DNA of 64,000 nt, taken from the NCBI GenBank assembly GCA_965215295.1, contig OZ244045.1, positions 186,001 to 250,000 of the forward strand. Direction: 5' to 3'. The position numbers and the translations under genes are program-made. The notes beneath the pieces were generated by a model. It did not search any database. It was not told the origin of the DNA and saw only the letters and a program-made list of their open reading frames with translations. The DNA is from HK1 sp965215295 (lineage in GTDB: Bacteria; Pseudomonadota; Gammaproteobacteria; HK1). Positions 18,759 to 27,365 of this stretch are shown piece after piece (positions within the stretch are counted from its first letter, which is position 1; the number at the start of each line of letters is the position of its first letter).

Positions 18759-19826
18759 GTGCCTGAACCGCTCGCAACCGCCCTCGGATGGCTCCCCCAC
18801 GAGCTCGCGCTGCTCGTCGAGACGCTGCTCAAGATCGTGGCGCTCCTGATTCCCCTGCTGGTGACGGTCGCGTGGTACACCTACGCCGAGCGCAAGATCA
18901 TCGGCTACATGCAGGTCCGCCTCGGGCCGAACCGGGTGGGCCCGAAGGGGTGGCTGCAGCCGGTGGCGGACGCCGTGAAGCTCATGTTCAAGGAGCTGAT
19001 CGTCCCTGCCGGGGCGAACCGGCTGCTGTTCGTGGCGGCGCCGGTGATCTCGCTCGCCTCCGCGCTTGCGGCCTGGGCGGTGGTGCCGTTCTCCGACTTC
19101 CTGGTGATCGCGGACGTCAACGCCGGGCTCCTCTACATCCTCGCCATGACCTCGCTCGGCGTGTACGGCGTGATCATCGCGGGCTGGGCGTCGAACTCGA
19201 AGTACGCCCTGCTCGGGGCGATGCGCTCCGCCGCCCAGATCGTGGCCTACGAGATCGCGATGGGGTTCGCGCTCGTCGTGGTGCTGATGGCCGCGGGCAG
19301 CCTCAACCTGCGCGAGATCGTGCTCGCGCAGGAGGGCGGCTGGCTCGACTGGTTCTGGCTGCCCCTGCTGCCGATGTTCGCCGTCTACGTAATCTCCGGG
19401 GTTGCCGAGACCAACCGGGCGCCCTTCGACGTCGCGGAGGGCGAGTCCGAGATCGTGGCCGGCTTCCACGTGGAGTACTCCGGGATGGCGTTCTCGGTGT
19501 TCTTCCTCGCCGAGTACGCGAACATGATCCTGATCAGTGCGCTGATCGTCATCATGTTCCTCGGCGGCTGGCTCTCCCCGTTGCCGGAATGGGCGGGCGC
19601 GCCGTACGTCGGGTGGGTGTTCGAGCCCGGCGTGCACTGGTTCGCCGGCAAGCTCGTCTTCTTCATGTTCCTGTTCCTGTGGCTGCGCGCCACCTTCCCC
19701 CGCTACCGGTACGACCAGATCATGCGGCTCGGGTGGAAGGTCTTCATTCCCCTGACGATCCTCTGGATCGTGGTGGTCGGGGTCGCGATCATGGCCGGCC
19801 TGCCGCCATGGTTCGACGGGGCGTGA
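18759..19826 (+). CDS. nuoH: NADH-quinone oxidoreductase subunit H
   Basis: NuoH is the membrane subunit that lines the quinone cavity. The 355-residue protein has about eight helices and the conserved YAERKIIGYMQVRLGPNRVGP motif as two adjoining blocks, then AETNRAPFDVAEGESE, the loop carrying the key acidic residues. The start is GTG at 18759; no ATG lies between it and the first helix. It begins 46 bp after nuoG. Confidence 0.95.
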   Translation: MPEPLATALGWLPHELALLVETLLKIVALLIPLLVTVAWYTYAERKIIGYMQVRLGPNRVGPKGWLQPVADAVKLMFKELIVPAGANRLLFVAAPVISLASALAAWAVVPFSDFLVIADVNAGLLYILAMTSLGVYGVIIAGWASNSKYALLGAMRSAAQIVAYEIAMGFALVVVLMAAGSLNLREIVLAQEGGWLDWFWLPLLPMFAVYVISGVAETNRAPFDVAEGESEIVAGFHVEYSGMAFSVFFLAEYANMILISALIVIMFLGGWLSPLPEWAGAPYVGWVFEPGVHWFAGKLVFFMFLFLWLRATFPRYRYDQIMRLGWKVFIPLTILWIVVVGVAIMAGLPPWFDGA

Positions 19827-19925
19827 GATCGGCGTGCGGGAGCGACGGACGTGCAGACGTGCAGGACGGACACCCGGCGTGCGAGAGAGGCGGACGCATG
19901 AGAGCCACCGACACGTGAGAACGCC

Positions 19926-20414
19926 ATGAACAGGATCCGGCACTATTTCAGGAGCTTCCTGCTCGTCGAGCTGCTGAAGGGACTGAGGCTGACCCTGCGG
20001 TACCTCGTGAGCGAGAAGTTCACGGTGCAGTACCCGGAGCAGAAGACCCCCAAGTCGCCGCGTTTCCGCGGGCTCCATGCCCTGCGCCGCTACCCGAACG
20101 GGGAGGAGCGCTGCATCGCGTGCAAGCTCTGCGAAGCGGTGTGCCCGGCCCTCGCCATCACCATCGACTCGGAGCGGCGCGCCGACGGTACCCGCCGCAC
20201 CACGCGCTACGACATCGATCTCTTCAAGTGCATCTTCTGCGGGTTCTGCGAGGAATCGTGCCCGGTTGATTCCATCGTGGAGACGCGCGTCCACGAATAC
20301 CACTTCGAGAAGCGCGGCGAGAACATCATGACCAAGGACAAGCTGCTGGCGATCGGGGACGTGTACGAGGGCGAGATCGCGGCGGACCGCCTCGCCGATT
20401 CGCTGTACCGCTGA
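19926..20414 (+). CDS. nuoI: NADH-quinone oxidoreductase subunit I
   Basis: NuoI carries the two [4Fe-4S] clusters N6a and N6b that link the NuoG chain to NuoB. The 162-residue protein shows two complete CxxCxxCxxxCP motifs: Cys63/66/69/73 in CIACKLCEAVCP and Cys102/105/108/112 in CIFCGFCEESCP. It starts 99 bp after nuoH; that gap is GC-rich with no recognisable gene. Confidence 0.96.
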   Translation: MNRIRHYFRSFLLVELLKGLRLTLRYLVSEKFTVQYPEQKTPKSPRFRGLHALRRYPNGEERCIACKLCEAVCPALAITIDSERRADGTRRTTRYDIDLFKCIFCGFCEESCPVDSIVETRVHEYHFEKRGENIMTKDKLLAIGDVYEGEIAADRLADSLYR

Positions 20415-20424
20415 TGGAGCGCTG

Positions 20425-21039
20425 ATGTTCGTCCAACTCGTCTTCTACGCCTTCTCCGCCGTGCTCGTGGGCGCCGCGGTCATGGTGATCACCGCGAGGA
20501 ACCCGGTGCACGCCGCGCTGTTCCTCGTCCTCGCGTTCTTCACGAGCGCCGGCATCTGGCTGCTCCTCGAGGCGGAGTTCCTCGCCATCGTCCTCGTGCT
20601 CGTCTATGTCGGCGCGGTGATGGTGCTGTTCCTGTTCGTGGTGATGATGCTCGACGTCAACCTCGCGCCCCTGCGCGAGGGGTTCATCCGCCATCTGCCG
20701 GTCGGGGTCGCGGTGGCCGCGATCGTCGTGGTCGAGATCGCGCTGGTGGTCGGGGTCTCCGGTTTCGACCTCGAATCGATGCCGCCCCCGGTCGCGCATC
20801 CCGCCGGGTACAGCAACACCAAGGAGCTGGGGACGCTGCTCTATACCGTGTACGTGTATCCGTTCGAGCTCGCCGCGGCGATCCTCCTCGTCGCCATCGT
20901 CGCGGCCATCGCGCTGACGATGCGGCGCCGGGCCGGAACCAGGACCCAGGACCCGGCGCGGCAGGTCGAGGTGCGGCGCGAAGACCGCATCCGCATCGTG
21001 CGGATGCCGGCCGAGAAGCGCGAGCAGGTCCGCCGATGA
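20425..21039 (+). CDS. nuoJ: NADH-quinone oxidoreductase subunit J
   Basis: NuoJ is a five-helix membrane subunit of complex I. The 204-residue product shows the family segments RNPVHAALFLVLAFF and LVYVGAVMVLFLFVVMML (the helix with the pi-bulge). A charged cytoplasmic tail of about 35 residues, rich in Arg, follows the last helix. Its stop overlaps the nuoK start by four bases. Confidence 0.95.
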   Translation: MFVQLVFYAFSAVLVGAAVMVITARNPVHAALFLVLAFFTSAGIWLLLEAEFLAIVLVLVYVGAVMVLFLFVVMMLDVNLAPLREGFIRHLPVGVAVAAIVVVEIALVVGVSGFDLESMPPPVAHPAGYSNTKELGTLLYTVYVYPFELAAAILLVAIVAAIALTMRRRAGTRTQDPARQVEVRREDRIRIVRMPAEKREQVRR

Positions 21040-21341
21040 TCCCGCTCTCCCACTTCATCGTCCTCGGGGCGGTGCTCTTCTGCCTGAGCATGGCGGGGAT
21101 CTTCCTCAACCGGAAGAACGTGATCATCCTGCTCATGTCGATCGAGCTGATGCTGCTGTCGGTCAACCTGAACTTCGTCGCGTTCTCGCGATTTCTCGAC
21201 GACATGGCCGGCCAGGTGTTCGTGTTCTTCATCCTGACCGTGGCGGCGGCGGAGGCGGCCATCGGCCTGGCGATCCTCGTGGTCCTGTTCCGGAACCGGC
21301 GGACGATCAACGTCGCGGACCTGGACACCGCCAAGGGATAG
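21036..21341 (+). CDS. nuoK: NADH-quinone oxidoreductase subunit K
   Basis: NuoK is a 101-residue, three-helix proton-channel subunit related to MrpC. The conserved buried glutamates lie in IELMLLSVNLNF and AAAEAAIGLAILV. The length is the family standard. The start ATG overlaps nuoJ (ATGA), so the two are translationally coupled. Confidence 0.96.
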   Translation: MIPLSHFIVLGAVLFCLSMAGIFLNRKNVIILLMSIELMLLSVNLNFVAFSRFLDDMAGQVFVFFILTVAAAEAAIGLAILVVLFRNRRTINVADLDTAKG

Positions 21342-21358
21342 GGGGGAGACGCCGGCCG

Positions 21359-23314
21359 ATGTTCCAGATCTGTCTGTGGATCGTGCTCGCTCCCCTGATC
21401 GGGGCGCTGATCGCGGGGCTGTTCGGCCGCGCGATCGGCCGTTCGGGCGCGCACTGGGTGACGATCGTCGCGGTCGCGGTCTCCACCGTGCTCTCGGCCA
21501 TCGCGTATTACGACGTGGTGGTGGCCGGCAACCCCGGCTTCGACGGCACGGTGTACACGTGGGGCGTCGTCGGCGATCTCGAGATCGTGATCGGGTTCCT
21601 CATCGACGAGCTCAGCGTGACGATGATGGTCGTCGTCACCTTCGTCTCGCTGATGGTCCATGTCTACACCATCGGCTACATGCGCGACGACCCGGGCTAC
21701 CAGCGGTTCTTCAGCTACATCTCGCTGTTCACCTTCGCGATGCTCATGCTCGTGATGTCGAACAACTTCATGCAGCTCTTCTTCGGCTGGGAGGCGGTCG
21801 GCGTCGTCTCCTACCTGCTCATCGGCTTCTGGTTCGACCGCGAGTCCGCGATCCGGGCGAACCTCAAGGCGTTCCTCGTCAACCGGGTGGGGGACCTCGG
21901 GTTCCTCCTCGGGATCGCGTGCCTGTTCATGTACGCGGGCTCGCTCCAGTACGCGGACGTCTTCGCCGCCGCGCCAGCGCTGCGCGATGCGACGATGGGG
22001 CCGTGGGGCGCGGAATGGCCGGTGCTGGCGGTAGCCTGCACCTGCCTGTTCATCGGCGCGATGGGCAAGTCCGCGCAGTTCCCGCTCCACGTGTGGCTGC
22101 CGGACTCGATGGAGGGTCCGACCCCGATCTCGGCCCTCATCCACGCCGCCACCATGGTCACGGCCGGCATCTTCATGGTGGCGCGGATGTCCCCGCTGTT
22201 CGAGCTCTCGGAGTTTGCGCTGAGCCTGGTGCTGGTGATCGGTGCGGTCACCGCCCTGTTCATGGGGCTGCTCGGGCTCGTCCAGCACGACATCAAGCGG
22301 GTGGTCGCCTACTCGACGCTCTCCCAGCTCGGCTACATGACGGTGGGCCTCGGGGCGTCGGCCTACGCCGCGAGCATCTTCCACCTCGGCACCCACGCGT
22401 TCTTCAAGGCGCTGCTGTTCCTCGCGGCCGGCTCGGTGATCATCGCGCTGCACCACCAGCAGGACATGCGCCACATGGGTGGGCTGCGCAAGTACATGCC
22501 GATCACCTGGATCACCTCGCTCGTCGGGACCCTCGCCCTGATCGGGACGCCGGGGTTCGCGGGCTTCTTCTCGAAGGAGTCGATCATCGAGGCGGTCCGT
22601 CACTCCACCCTGCCGGGGGCCGGGTTCGCCTGGGTGTGCGTGCTGGCCGGGGTCTTCGTCACCGCGCTGTACAGCTTCCGCATGTACTTCCTCGTCTTCC
22701 ACGGCAAGGAGCGCATGGACGAGCACGCCCGCGAGCACCTCCACGAGACGCCGGCGGTGGTGACGGTGCCGCTGATCCTGCTGGCCGTCCCCTCCGTGGT
22801 GGTGGGCTGGATGTTCGTGGAGCCGATGCTCTACGGCTCGCACTATGGCGACAGCATCGCCGTCGCGCCGGCCCACGACGTGCTCGGGCGGATGGGGGCG
22901 TCGTGGCACGGAGCGGGGGCGATGGTGCGGCACGCCTTCGTGACCGCGCCGTTCTGGCTCGCGCTGGGCGGCGCGGTGGCCGCCTGGTACCTCTGGTGCC
23001 GGCGGCCCGACCTGCCCGTCCGCATCGCCGAACGGTTCCGGACCGCGCATGTGGTGCTGGCCCGCAAGTACTACTTCGACGAGCTGTACGAATCGGTGCT
23101 CGCCGGACTCGGCCGCGCCGTCGGGGGCGGTCTCTGGCAGGTGGGGGACGTGCGGCTCATCGACGGGCTCGCGGTCAACGGCAGCGCCCGCGGCGTGGGC
23201 TGGCTCTCCGGCGTGGTCCGCCGGCTCCAGACCGGACTGCTGTACCACTACGCGTTCGCGATGATCATCGGGCTCCTGCTGCTCGTGTCGCTGTTCGTGA
23301 TGGTGCGGTTGTGA
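21359..23314 (+). CDS. nuoL: NADH-quinone oxidoreductase subunit L
   Basis: NuoL is the distal antiporter-like subunit with the long lateral helix. The 651-residue protein carries the proton-pump core motifs FFGWEAVGVVSYLLIGFW, GKSAQFPLHVWLPDSMEGPT (Lys and Pro in the broken helix) and STLSQLGYM. The C-terminal region after about residue 500 contains the lateral helix and a final transmembrane anchor. GGGGGAG precedes the start by several bases. Confidence 0.96.
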   Translation: MFQICLWIVLAPLIGALIAGLFGRAIGRSGAHWVTIVAVAVSTVLSAIAYYDVVVAGNPGFDGTVYTWGVVGDLEIVIGFLIDELSVTMMVVVTFVSLMVHVYTIGYMRDDPGYQRFFSYISLFTFAMLMLVMSNNFMQLFFGWEAVGVVSYLLIGFWFDRESAIRANLKAFLVNRVGDLGFLLGIACLFMYAGSLQYADVFAAAPALRDATMGPWGAEWPVLAVACTCLFIGAMGKSAQFPLHVWLPDSMEGPTPISALIHAATMVTAGIFMVARMSPLFELSEFALSLVLVIGAVTALFMGLLGLVQHDIKRVVAYSTLSQLGYMTVGLGASAYAASIFHLGTHAFFKALLFLAAGSVIIALHHQQDMRHMGGLRKYMPITWITSLVGTLALIGTPGFAGFFSKESIIEAVRHSTLPGAGFAWVCVLAGVFVTALYSFRMYFLVFHGKERMDEHAREHLHETPAVVTVPLILLAVPSVVVGWMFVEPMLYGSHYGDSIAVAPAHDVLGRMGASWHGAGAMVRHAFVTAPFWLALGGAVAAWYLWCRRPDLPVRIAERFRTAHVVLARKYYFDELYESVLAGLGRAVGGGLWQVGDVRLIDGLAVNGSARGVGWLSGVVRRLQTGLLYHYAFAMIIGLLLLVSLFVMVRL

Positions 23315-23582
23315 CGGCGGCGGTGACGGCGCCCGCCGCCGAAGGGGCGAGCCCCGGTGGGCTGTCGGCGCACCGGATGTCCCGGCATGTCGGGGGGACG
23401 GCGCCCGGCGCGGGGAGGGCGGACCGCGGGAGCGCGGGCGTCTCGCCCGCGAGCGTGGCGGTCCCGCTCGCCGGCGCGACCGTGGCGGCGTCCGTCGCGC
23501 GCGCAGGATGGCGCCGGCCGCGGGGAAGGGCCGGTGGATCATCATCCGCGTCCGTCGCGTGCGCCGGGCGGCGCCCGTCGCG
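23315..23582. other. GC-rich low-complexity spacer between nuoL and nuoM
   Basis: This 268-bp gap interrupts an otherwise compact operon and I see no convincing gene in it. It contains a perfect 8-bp inverted repeat (CGCGGGCG at 23433-23440 and CGCCCGCG at 23444-23451, loop TCT). Several alternating GCG/GCC runs surround it. Similar GC-rich palindromes are common as dispersed intergenic elements in high-GC genomes; whether this one is repeated elsewhere cannot be seen here. Confidence 0.6.
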
Positions 23583-25094
23583 ATGACCGGCCTCCCGCTC
23601 CTCAGCCTCGTCATCTGGGCGCCGATCGCGGGCGGCCTGTGGGTGCTGCTCGCCGGCGCCGGCCGGGACGGCGCGACGGTGCGCGCGGTCGCGCTGGCCG
23701 TCTCGCTCGCGGCCTTCGCGCTGTCGGTCCCCCTGTGGACGGGGTTCGATCCGGCGACACACGAGATGCAGTTCGTCGAGCGCGCGGGGTGGGTCCCGGC
23801 GTTCGACATCCACTACCACCTCGGGGTGGACGGCATCTCGATGCCGCTCGTCCTCCTGACCACGTTGATGACGGTGCTCGTGGTGCTCGCGGGATGGGAA
23901 GTCATCCAGTACCGGCCGGCGCAGTACATGGCCGCCTTCCTCATCCAGGAAGGGCTGATGGTGGGAGCGTTCTCGGCCCTCGACTCGATCCTGTTCTACG
24001 TCTTCTGGGAGGCGCAGTTGATCCCGATGTTCCTGATCATCGGGATCTGGGGCGGGCCGCGGCGGATCTACGCCACCATCAAGTTCTTCCTCTATACCTT
24101 CATCGGCTCGGTGCTGATGCTGGTCGCGCTACTCCATCTCTACTCCGAGGCCGGCTCCTTCGCGATCCTCGACCTGCACGCCCTGCCCATCGGACTCACC
24201 GCGCAGACCCTGATCTTCATCGCGTTCCTCCTGGCGTTCGCGGTGAAGGTGCCCATGTGGCCGGTGCACACGTGGCTGCCCGACGCGCACGTGGAGGCGC
24301 CGACCGGCGGCTCGGTCATCCTCGCCGCGATCATGCTGAAGCTCGGCGGATACGGCTTCCTCCGGTTCAGCCTGCCGATCGCGCCGGATGCGAGCGCCGA
24401 GCTCGCGACGTTCATGATCGTGCTCTCGCTCGTGGCTGTCGTGTACGTCGGCTTCGTCGCCCTGGTGCAGCCGGACATGAAGAAGCTGATCGCGTACTCG
24501 TCGGTGTCGCACATGGGGTTCGTGACCCTGGGGTTCTTCATCGCCTTCCCGCTCATGCGGTCCGGCGACGCGACGAGCGCCGCGCTGGGCGTCGAGGGCG
24601 CCCTGGTGCAGATGATCTCCCACGGGTTCATCTCCGGCGCGCTCTTCCTCTGCGTCGGGGTCATGTACGACCGGTTGCACAGCCGCATGATCGGGGACTA
24701 CGGCGGCGTGGCGAACACGATGCCCGTGTTCGCCGCGTTCATGATGCTGTTCGCGCTCGCGAACTCCGGGCTGCCGGGCACCTCCGGCTTCGTCGGCGAG
24801 TTCATGGTCATCCTCGCGAGCTTCAAGGCCGGCGCGTGGATCGCGCTGCTCGCCGCGACGACCCTGGTGCTGGGGGCCGCATACACGCTGTGGATGTACA
24901 AGCGTGTCGTCTACGGACCGGTCGCGAACGAAGGGGTCGCCGCCCTCGCGGACATCGGGCGGCGCGAGTTCGCGATCCTCGCCGTTCTCGCGCTGATGGT
25001 GCTCCTGCTCGGGCTGTGGCCCGCGCCGTTGCTGGAGGTCATGGGGCCGAGCGTCGAGCACCTCCTCGACCATGTCGCGAGGTCGAAGCTGTGA
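23583..25094 (+). CDS. nuoM: NADH-quinone oxidoreductase subunit M
   Basis: NuoM is the second antiporter-like proton-pumping subunit. From ATG 23583 it has 503 residues. Core motifs are FYVFWEAQLIPMFLIIGIWGG (conserved Glu), AFAVKVPMWPVHTWLPDAH (broken helix with Lys) and KKLIAYSSVSHMGF. A 25-residue basic extension from 23508 is possible but lies in the low-complexity spacer and lacks membrane character, so 23583 is preferred. Confidence 0.95.
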   Translation: MTGLPLLSLVIWAPIAGGLWVLLAGAGRDGATVRAVALAVSLAAFALSVPLWTGFDPATHEMQFVERAGWVPAFDIHYHLGVDGISMPLVLLTTLMTVLVVLAGWEVIQYRPAQYMAAFLIQEGLMVGAFSALDSILFYVFWEAQLIPMFLIIGIWGGPRRIYATIKFFLYTFIGSVLMLVALLHLYSEAGSFAILDLHALPIGLTAQTLIFIAFLLAFAVKVPMWPVHTWLPDAHVEAPTGGSVILAAIMLKLGGYGFLRFSLPIAPDASAELATFMIVLSLVAVVYVGFVALVQPDMKKLIAYSSVSHMGFVTLGFFIAFPLMRSGDATSAALGVEGALVQMISHGFISGALFLCVGVMYDRLHSRMIGDYGGVANTMPVFAAFMMLFALANSGLPGTSGFVGEFMVILASFKAGAWIALLAATTLVLGAAYTLWMYKRVVYGPVANEGVAALADIGRREFAILAVLALMVLLLGLWPAPLLEVMGPSVEHLLDHVARSKL

Positions 25095-25272
25095 GCGGTC
25101 CGATTCGGTCCCGTTCCCGTTCCCGGTGTCGGGTTCGGCTCCGCTGTCGGGCCTGGCCCTGCCGTCGGATCCAGCCCCGGCAGCGGAGCCTGTCCGGAAC
25201 GGTCGGGGCGATGCGCCTGTTCCACGCCCGGCCCCGACACCATGCTTGGCCCCGGCTTCGGGAGGACGCTGG
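25095..25272. other. Repetitive spacer between nuoM and nuoN
   Basis: This 178-bp gap is made largely of short imperfect repeats (CGTTCCCG twice in succession, and GGCTCCGCTGTCGG with related GTCGG/GCCCC words). A reading frame continuous with nuoN crosses it but gives a Pro/Ala-rich sequence with no family match. I treat it as non-coding. Confidence 0.55.
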
Positions 25273-26721
25273 ATGACCCCGTCCGGATTCGCCTTGCCCG
25301 ACCTGCTGCCCGCGTCGGCCGAGATCGTTCTGTTCGGCATGGCGTGCGTCGTTCTGGTCGTGGACGTCTGGCTGCCGGAGCGCTACCGGCGGCTCACCTA
25401 CCAGCTCTCCCAGGCGTCGCTCGCCGGCGCCGTGCTGCTCGTGCTCGCGACGCTCCCCGAGACGCGGGTCACGACGTTCGACGGCACCTTCGTCGCGGAC
25501 CCGATGGCGGCGGTGCTCAAGGCGTTCATCCTCGTGGTCAGCGCCTTCGGCTTCTTCTACTCCAGGGTCTATCTGGAGCCGCGCGGCTCGATGCGGGGCG
25601 AGTACTTCGTGCTCGGGCTGTTCGCGGTGCTGGGGATGATGGTGCTGGTGTCGGCGGGCAGCTTCCTGACCCTCTACCTGGGCCTGGAGCTGCTCTCGCT
25701 CTCGCTCTACGCGATGGTCGCGCTCGACCGGGATTCCCGCCTGGCGTCCGAGGCGGCGATGAAGTACTTCGTGCTCGGAGCGCTGGCCTCGGGGATGCTG
25801 CTGTACGGGATCTCGATGATCTACGGCAGCACCGGCAGCCTGGACCTCGCGGAGGTCGCCGAGTCGCTCGCCGGCGCGCAGTCGATGCGGCTCACGATGG
25901 TGCTCGGCCTCGTGTTCGTGGTGGTCGGGGTCGCGTTCAAGCTCGGCGCGGTGCCGTTCCACATGTGGGTGCCGGACGTGTACGAGGGAGCTCCGACCCC
26001 GGTGACCCTGTTCATCAGCACCGCCCCCAAGATTGCGGCGTTCGGGATGCTCATGCGCGCGCTCGTGGACGGCTTGGGCGCGCTTGCCGTCGACTGGGTC
26101 CAGATGCTCGCGATCCTCGCGGTGCTGTCGATGGCGGCCGGGAACGTCATCGCCATCGCCCAGACCAACATCAAGCGCATGCTCGCGTATTCGACGATCG
26201 CCCACGTCGGGTTCCTGTTCGTCGGGGTCGCGTCCGGCACCCCGGCCGGGTACGCGGCCTCGATGTTCTACGTCCTGACCTACGCGCTGATGGCGCTGGG
26301 CGGGTTCGCGATGGTGATCTGGCTCGGACGGGCGGGCATGGAGGCGGACCGTCTCGACGACTTCAAGGGCTTGAACCATCGCAATCCGTGGTTCGCGTTC
26401 ATGATGCTGATTCTCATGTTGTCCATGGCCGGGGTTCCGCCATTCGTCGGCTTCTGGGCGAAGTGGTCGGTGCTGCGCGAGGTGGTCGCGGCGGACATGA
26501 CGTGGCTGGCGGTAGTCGCGGTGCTGTTCTCGGTCATCGGCCTGTTCTACTACCTGCGGGTCGTGCGCCTGATGTACTTCGACCCGCCCTCCGAGGACGA
26601 GCCGGTGACCGCGCTGGCCGACATGAAGATCGTGCTCAGCGTGAATGCGCTGGCGATCCTCGCGCTCGGGATCTATCCGGGCGCGTTGCTGAAGCTCTGC
26701 GCGGCGGTGATTGCAGTCTGA
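25273..26721 (+). CDS. nuoN: NADH-quinone oxidoreductase subunit N
   Basis: NuoN is the third antiporter-like subunit and closes the operon. From ATG 25273 it has 482 residues with about 14 helices. The family motifs LYLGLELLSLSLYAMVAL (conserved Glu), GVAFKLGAVPFHMWVPDVYEG split by the broken helix, and MLAYSTIAHVGF are present. GGAGG at 25261 lies about seven bases before the start. An in-frame 67-residue upstream extension through the spacer is rejected as low-complexity. Confidence 0.95.
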   Translation: MTPSGFALPDLLPASAEIVLFGMACVVLVVDVWLPERYRRLTYQLSQASLAGAVLLVLATLPETRVTTFDGTFVADPMAAVLKAFILVVSAFGFFYSRVYLEPRGSMRGEYFVLGLFAVLGMMVLVSAGSFLTLYLGLELLSLSLYAMVALDRDSRLASEAAMKYFVLGALASGMLLYGISMIYGSTGSLDLAEVAESLAGAQSMRLTMVLGLVFVVVGVAFKLGAVPFHMWVPDVYEGAPTPVTLFISTAPKIAAFGMLMRALVDGLGALAVDWVQMLAILAVLSMAAGNVIAIAQTNIKRMLAYSTIAHVGFLFVGVASGTPAGYAASMFYVLTYALMALGGFAMVIWLGRAGMEADRLDDFKGLNHRNPWFAFMMLILMLSMAGVPPFVGFWAKWSVLREVVAADMTWLAVVAVLFSVIGLFYYLRVVRLMYFDPPSEDEPVTALADMKIVLSVNALAILALGIYPGALLKLCAAVIAV

Positions 26722-26727
26722 CGGGAT

Positions 26728-26762
26728 GGTGCGGGGCATGACGCCCGTGTACCCAGGGGATA
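26728..26762 (+). repeat. 35-bp intergenic direct repeat, copy A
   Basis: It shares 30 or more of 35 positions with the element at 26801-26835. Its core is GGGCATGACGCCCGTG, a short stem (GGGC/GCCC) with a five-base loop, followed by TACCCAGGGGAT. It starts seven bases after the nuoN stop, so it could also act as the end of the transcript. Confidence 0.7.
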
Positions 26763-26800
26763 TTCGAGCCGCCCGCCCTTGCCCGGCCTCGACGAGCGGT

Positions 26801-26835
26801 GGTGCCGGGCATGACGCCCGCGTACCCGGGGGATT
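26801..26835 (+). repeat. 35-bp intergenic direct repeat, copy B
   Basis: Second copy of the element, 73 bp downstream of copy A. The hairpin is slightly better here: CGGGC and GCCCG around ATGAC. The two copies suggest a dispersed palindromic element; the rest of the genome is needed to tell. Confidence 0.7.
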
Positions 26836-27194
26836 CGGCCCGTAGCCCTGGTCACGCTCATGCCTCGTCGGTCCGGGGCGAAACCTCGTTGGGAGCAGTG
26901 CTCCGGGTTCCCTGAATCCCGGCGTGCAGCAGGCAGGCCCGCACGGATGGATGGCGCGACCGCCGACGCTGCGCGAGGCGTCATCGTCCGACATCATCGT
27001 TGTCCGGAACCTCTCGGAGTCGACGGAGAAGCCGTATTCGTACACCGTGCGGTTCCGGGTGAACGCACCCCGAAACCGGCGGCCTCGCGAGGGCGTGGAC
27101 GATACGCATGGGCCTCGGCCTACACCCATCGGGACGATGGGCGCATTCCCCCGAACCCCGAAACACCGAGAATCGCTTCCGACCGGTTGAAGAG

Positions 27195-27231
27195 CCCCGC
27201 GCCCCGGGAACGGGTTCCCGGGGACGCGGGG
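27195..27231 (+). terminator. Strong GC-rich hairpin upstream of the Uma2-family gene
   Basis: CCCCGCG plus CCCCGGGAAC (27195-27211) pairs with GTTCCCGGGG (27214-27223) and CGCGGGG (27225-27231), giving 17 base pairs broken only by one bulged A at 27224. There is no T tract after it, so it is not a classical intrinsic terminator. It may end the transcript with Rho or be an attenuator-like or processing structure. Confidence 0.45.
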
Positions 27232-27365
27232 CGTCTGCACGGACGGAGCGCAGCCGCCACCTGCGGACACGGCTTGATTTGAGGATGTGGAAACGAGCGT
27301 GCTACCGTCCTTCGCCCAAGGCACGTCCGCAGCGCCCCCCGCGCCTCGTCCCGGAGGACTCACCG

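Larger units (their letters stand above)
26722..27365. other. 644-bp intergenic region with repeats and a strong hairpin
   Basis: No convincing gene is seen on either strand between nuoN and the Uma2-family gene. The left part holds two copies of a 35-bp element (26728-26762 and 26801-26835). The right part holds a strong hairpin at 27195-27231. Between them is GC-rich sequence without obvious structure. The region must include the end of the nuo transcript and probably a promoter for the Uma2 gene, but no clear -35/-10 pair stands out. Confidence 0.6.

Noticed and set aside
26860..27282. A 140-codon plus-strand frame in the gap after nuoN
   Set aside because: Product is Arg/Pro rich without motif or ribosome-binding site, and the hairpin at 27195-27231 lies within it.
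25039..27363. A 774-codon minus-strand frame over nuoN and the following gap
   Set aside because: It lies opposite a certain gene, has a low-complexity Arg/His/Glu product and no family features.
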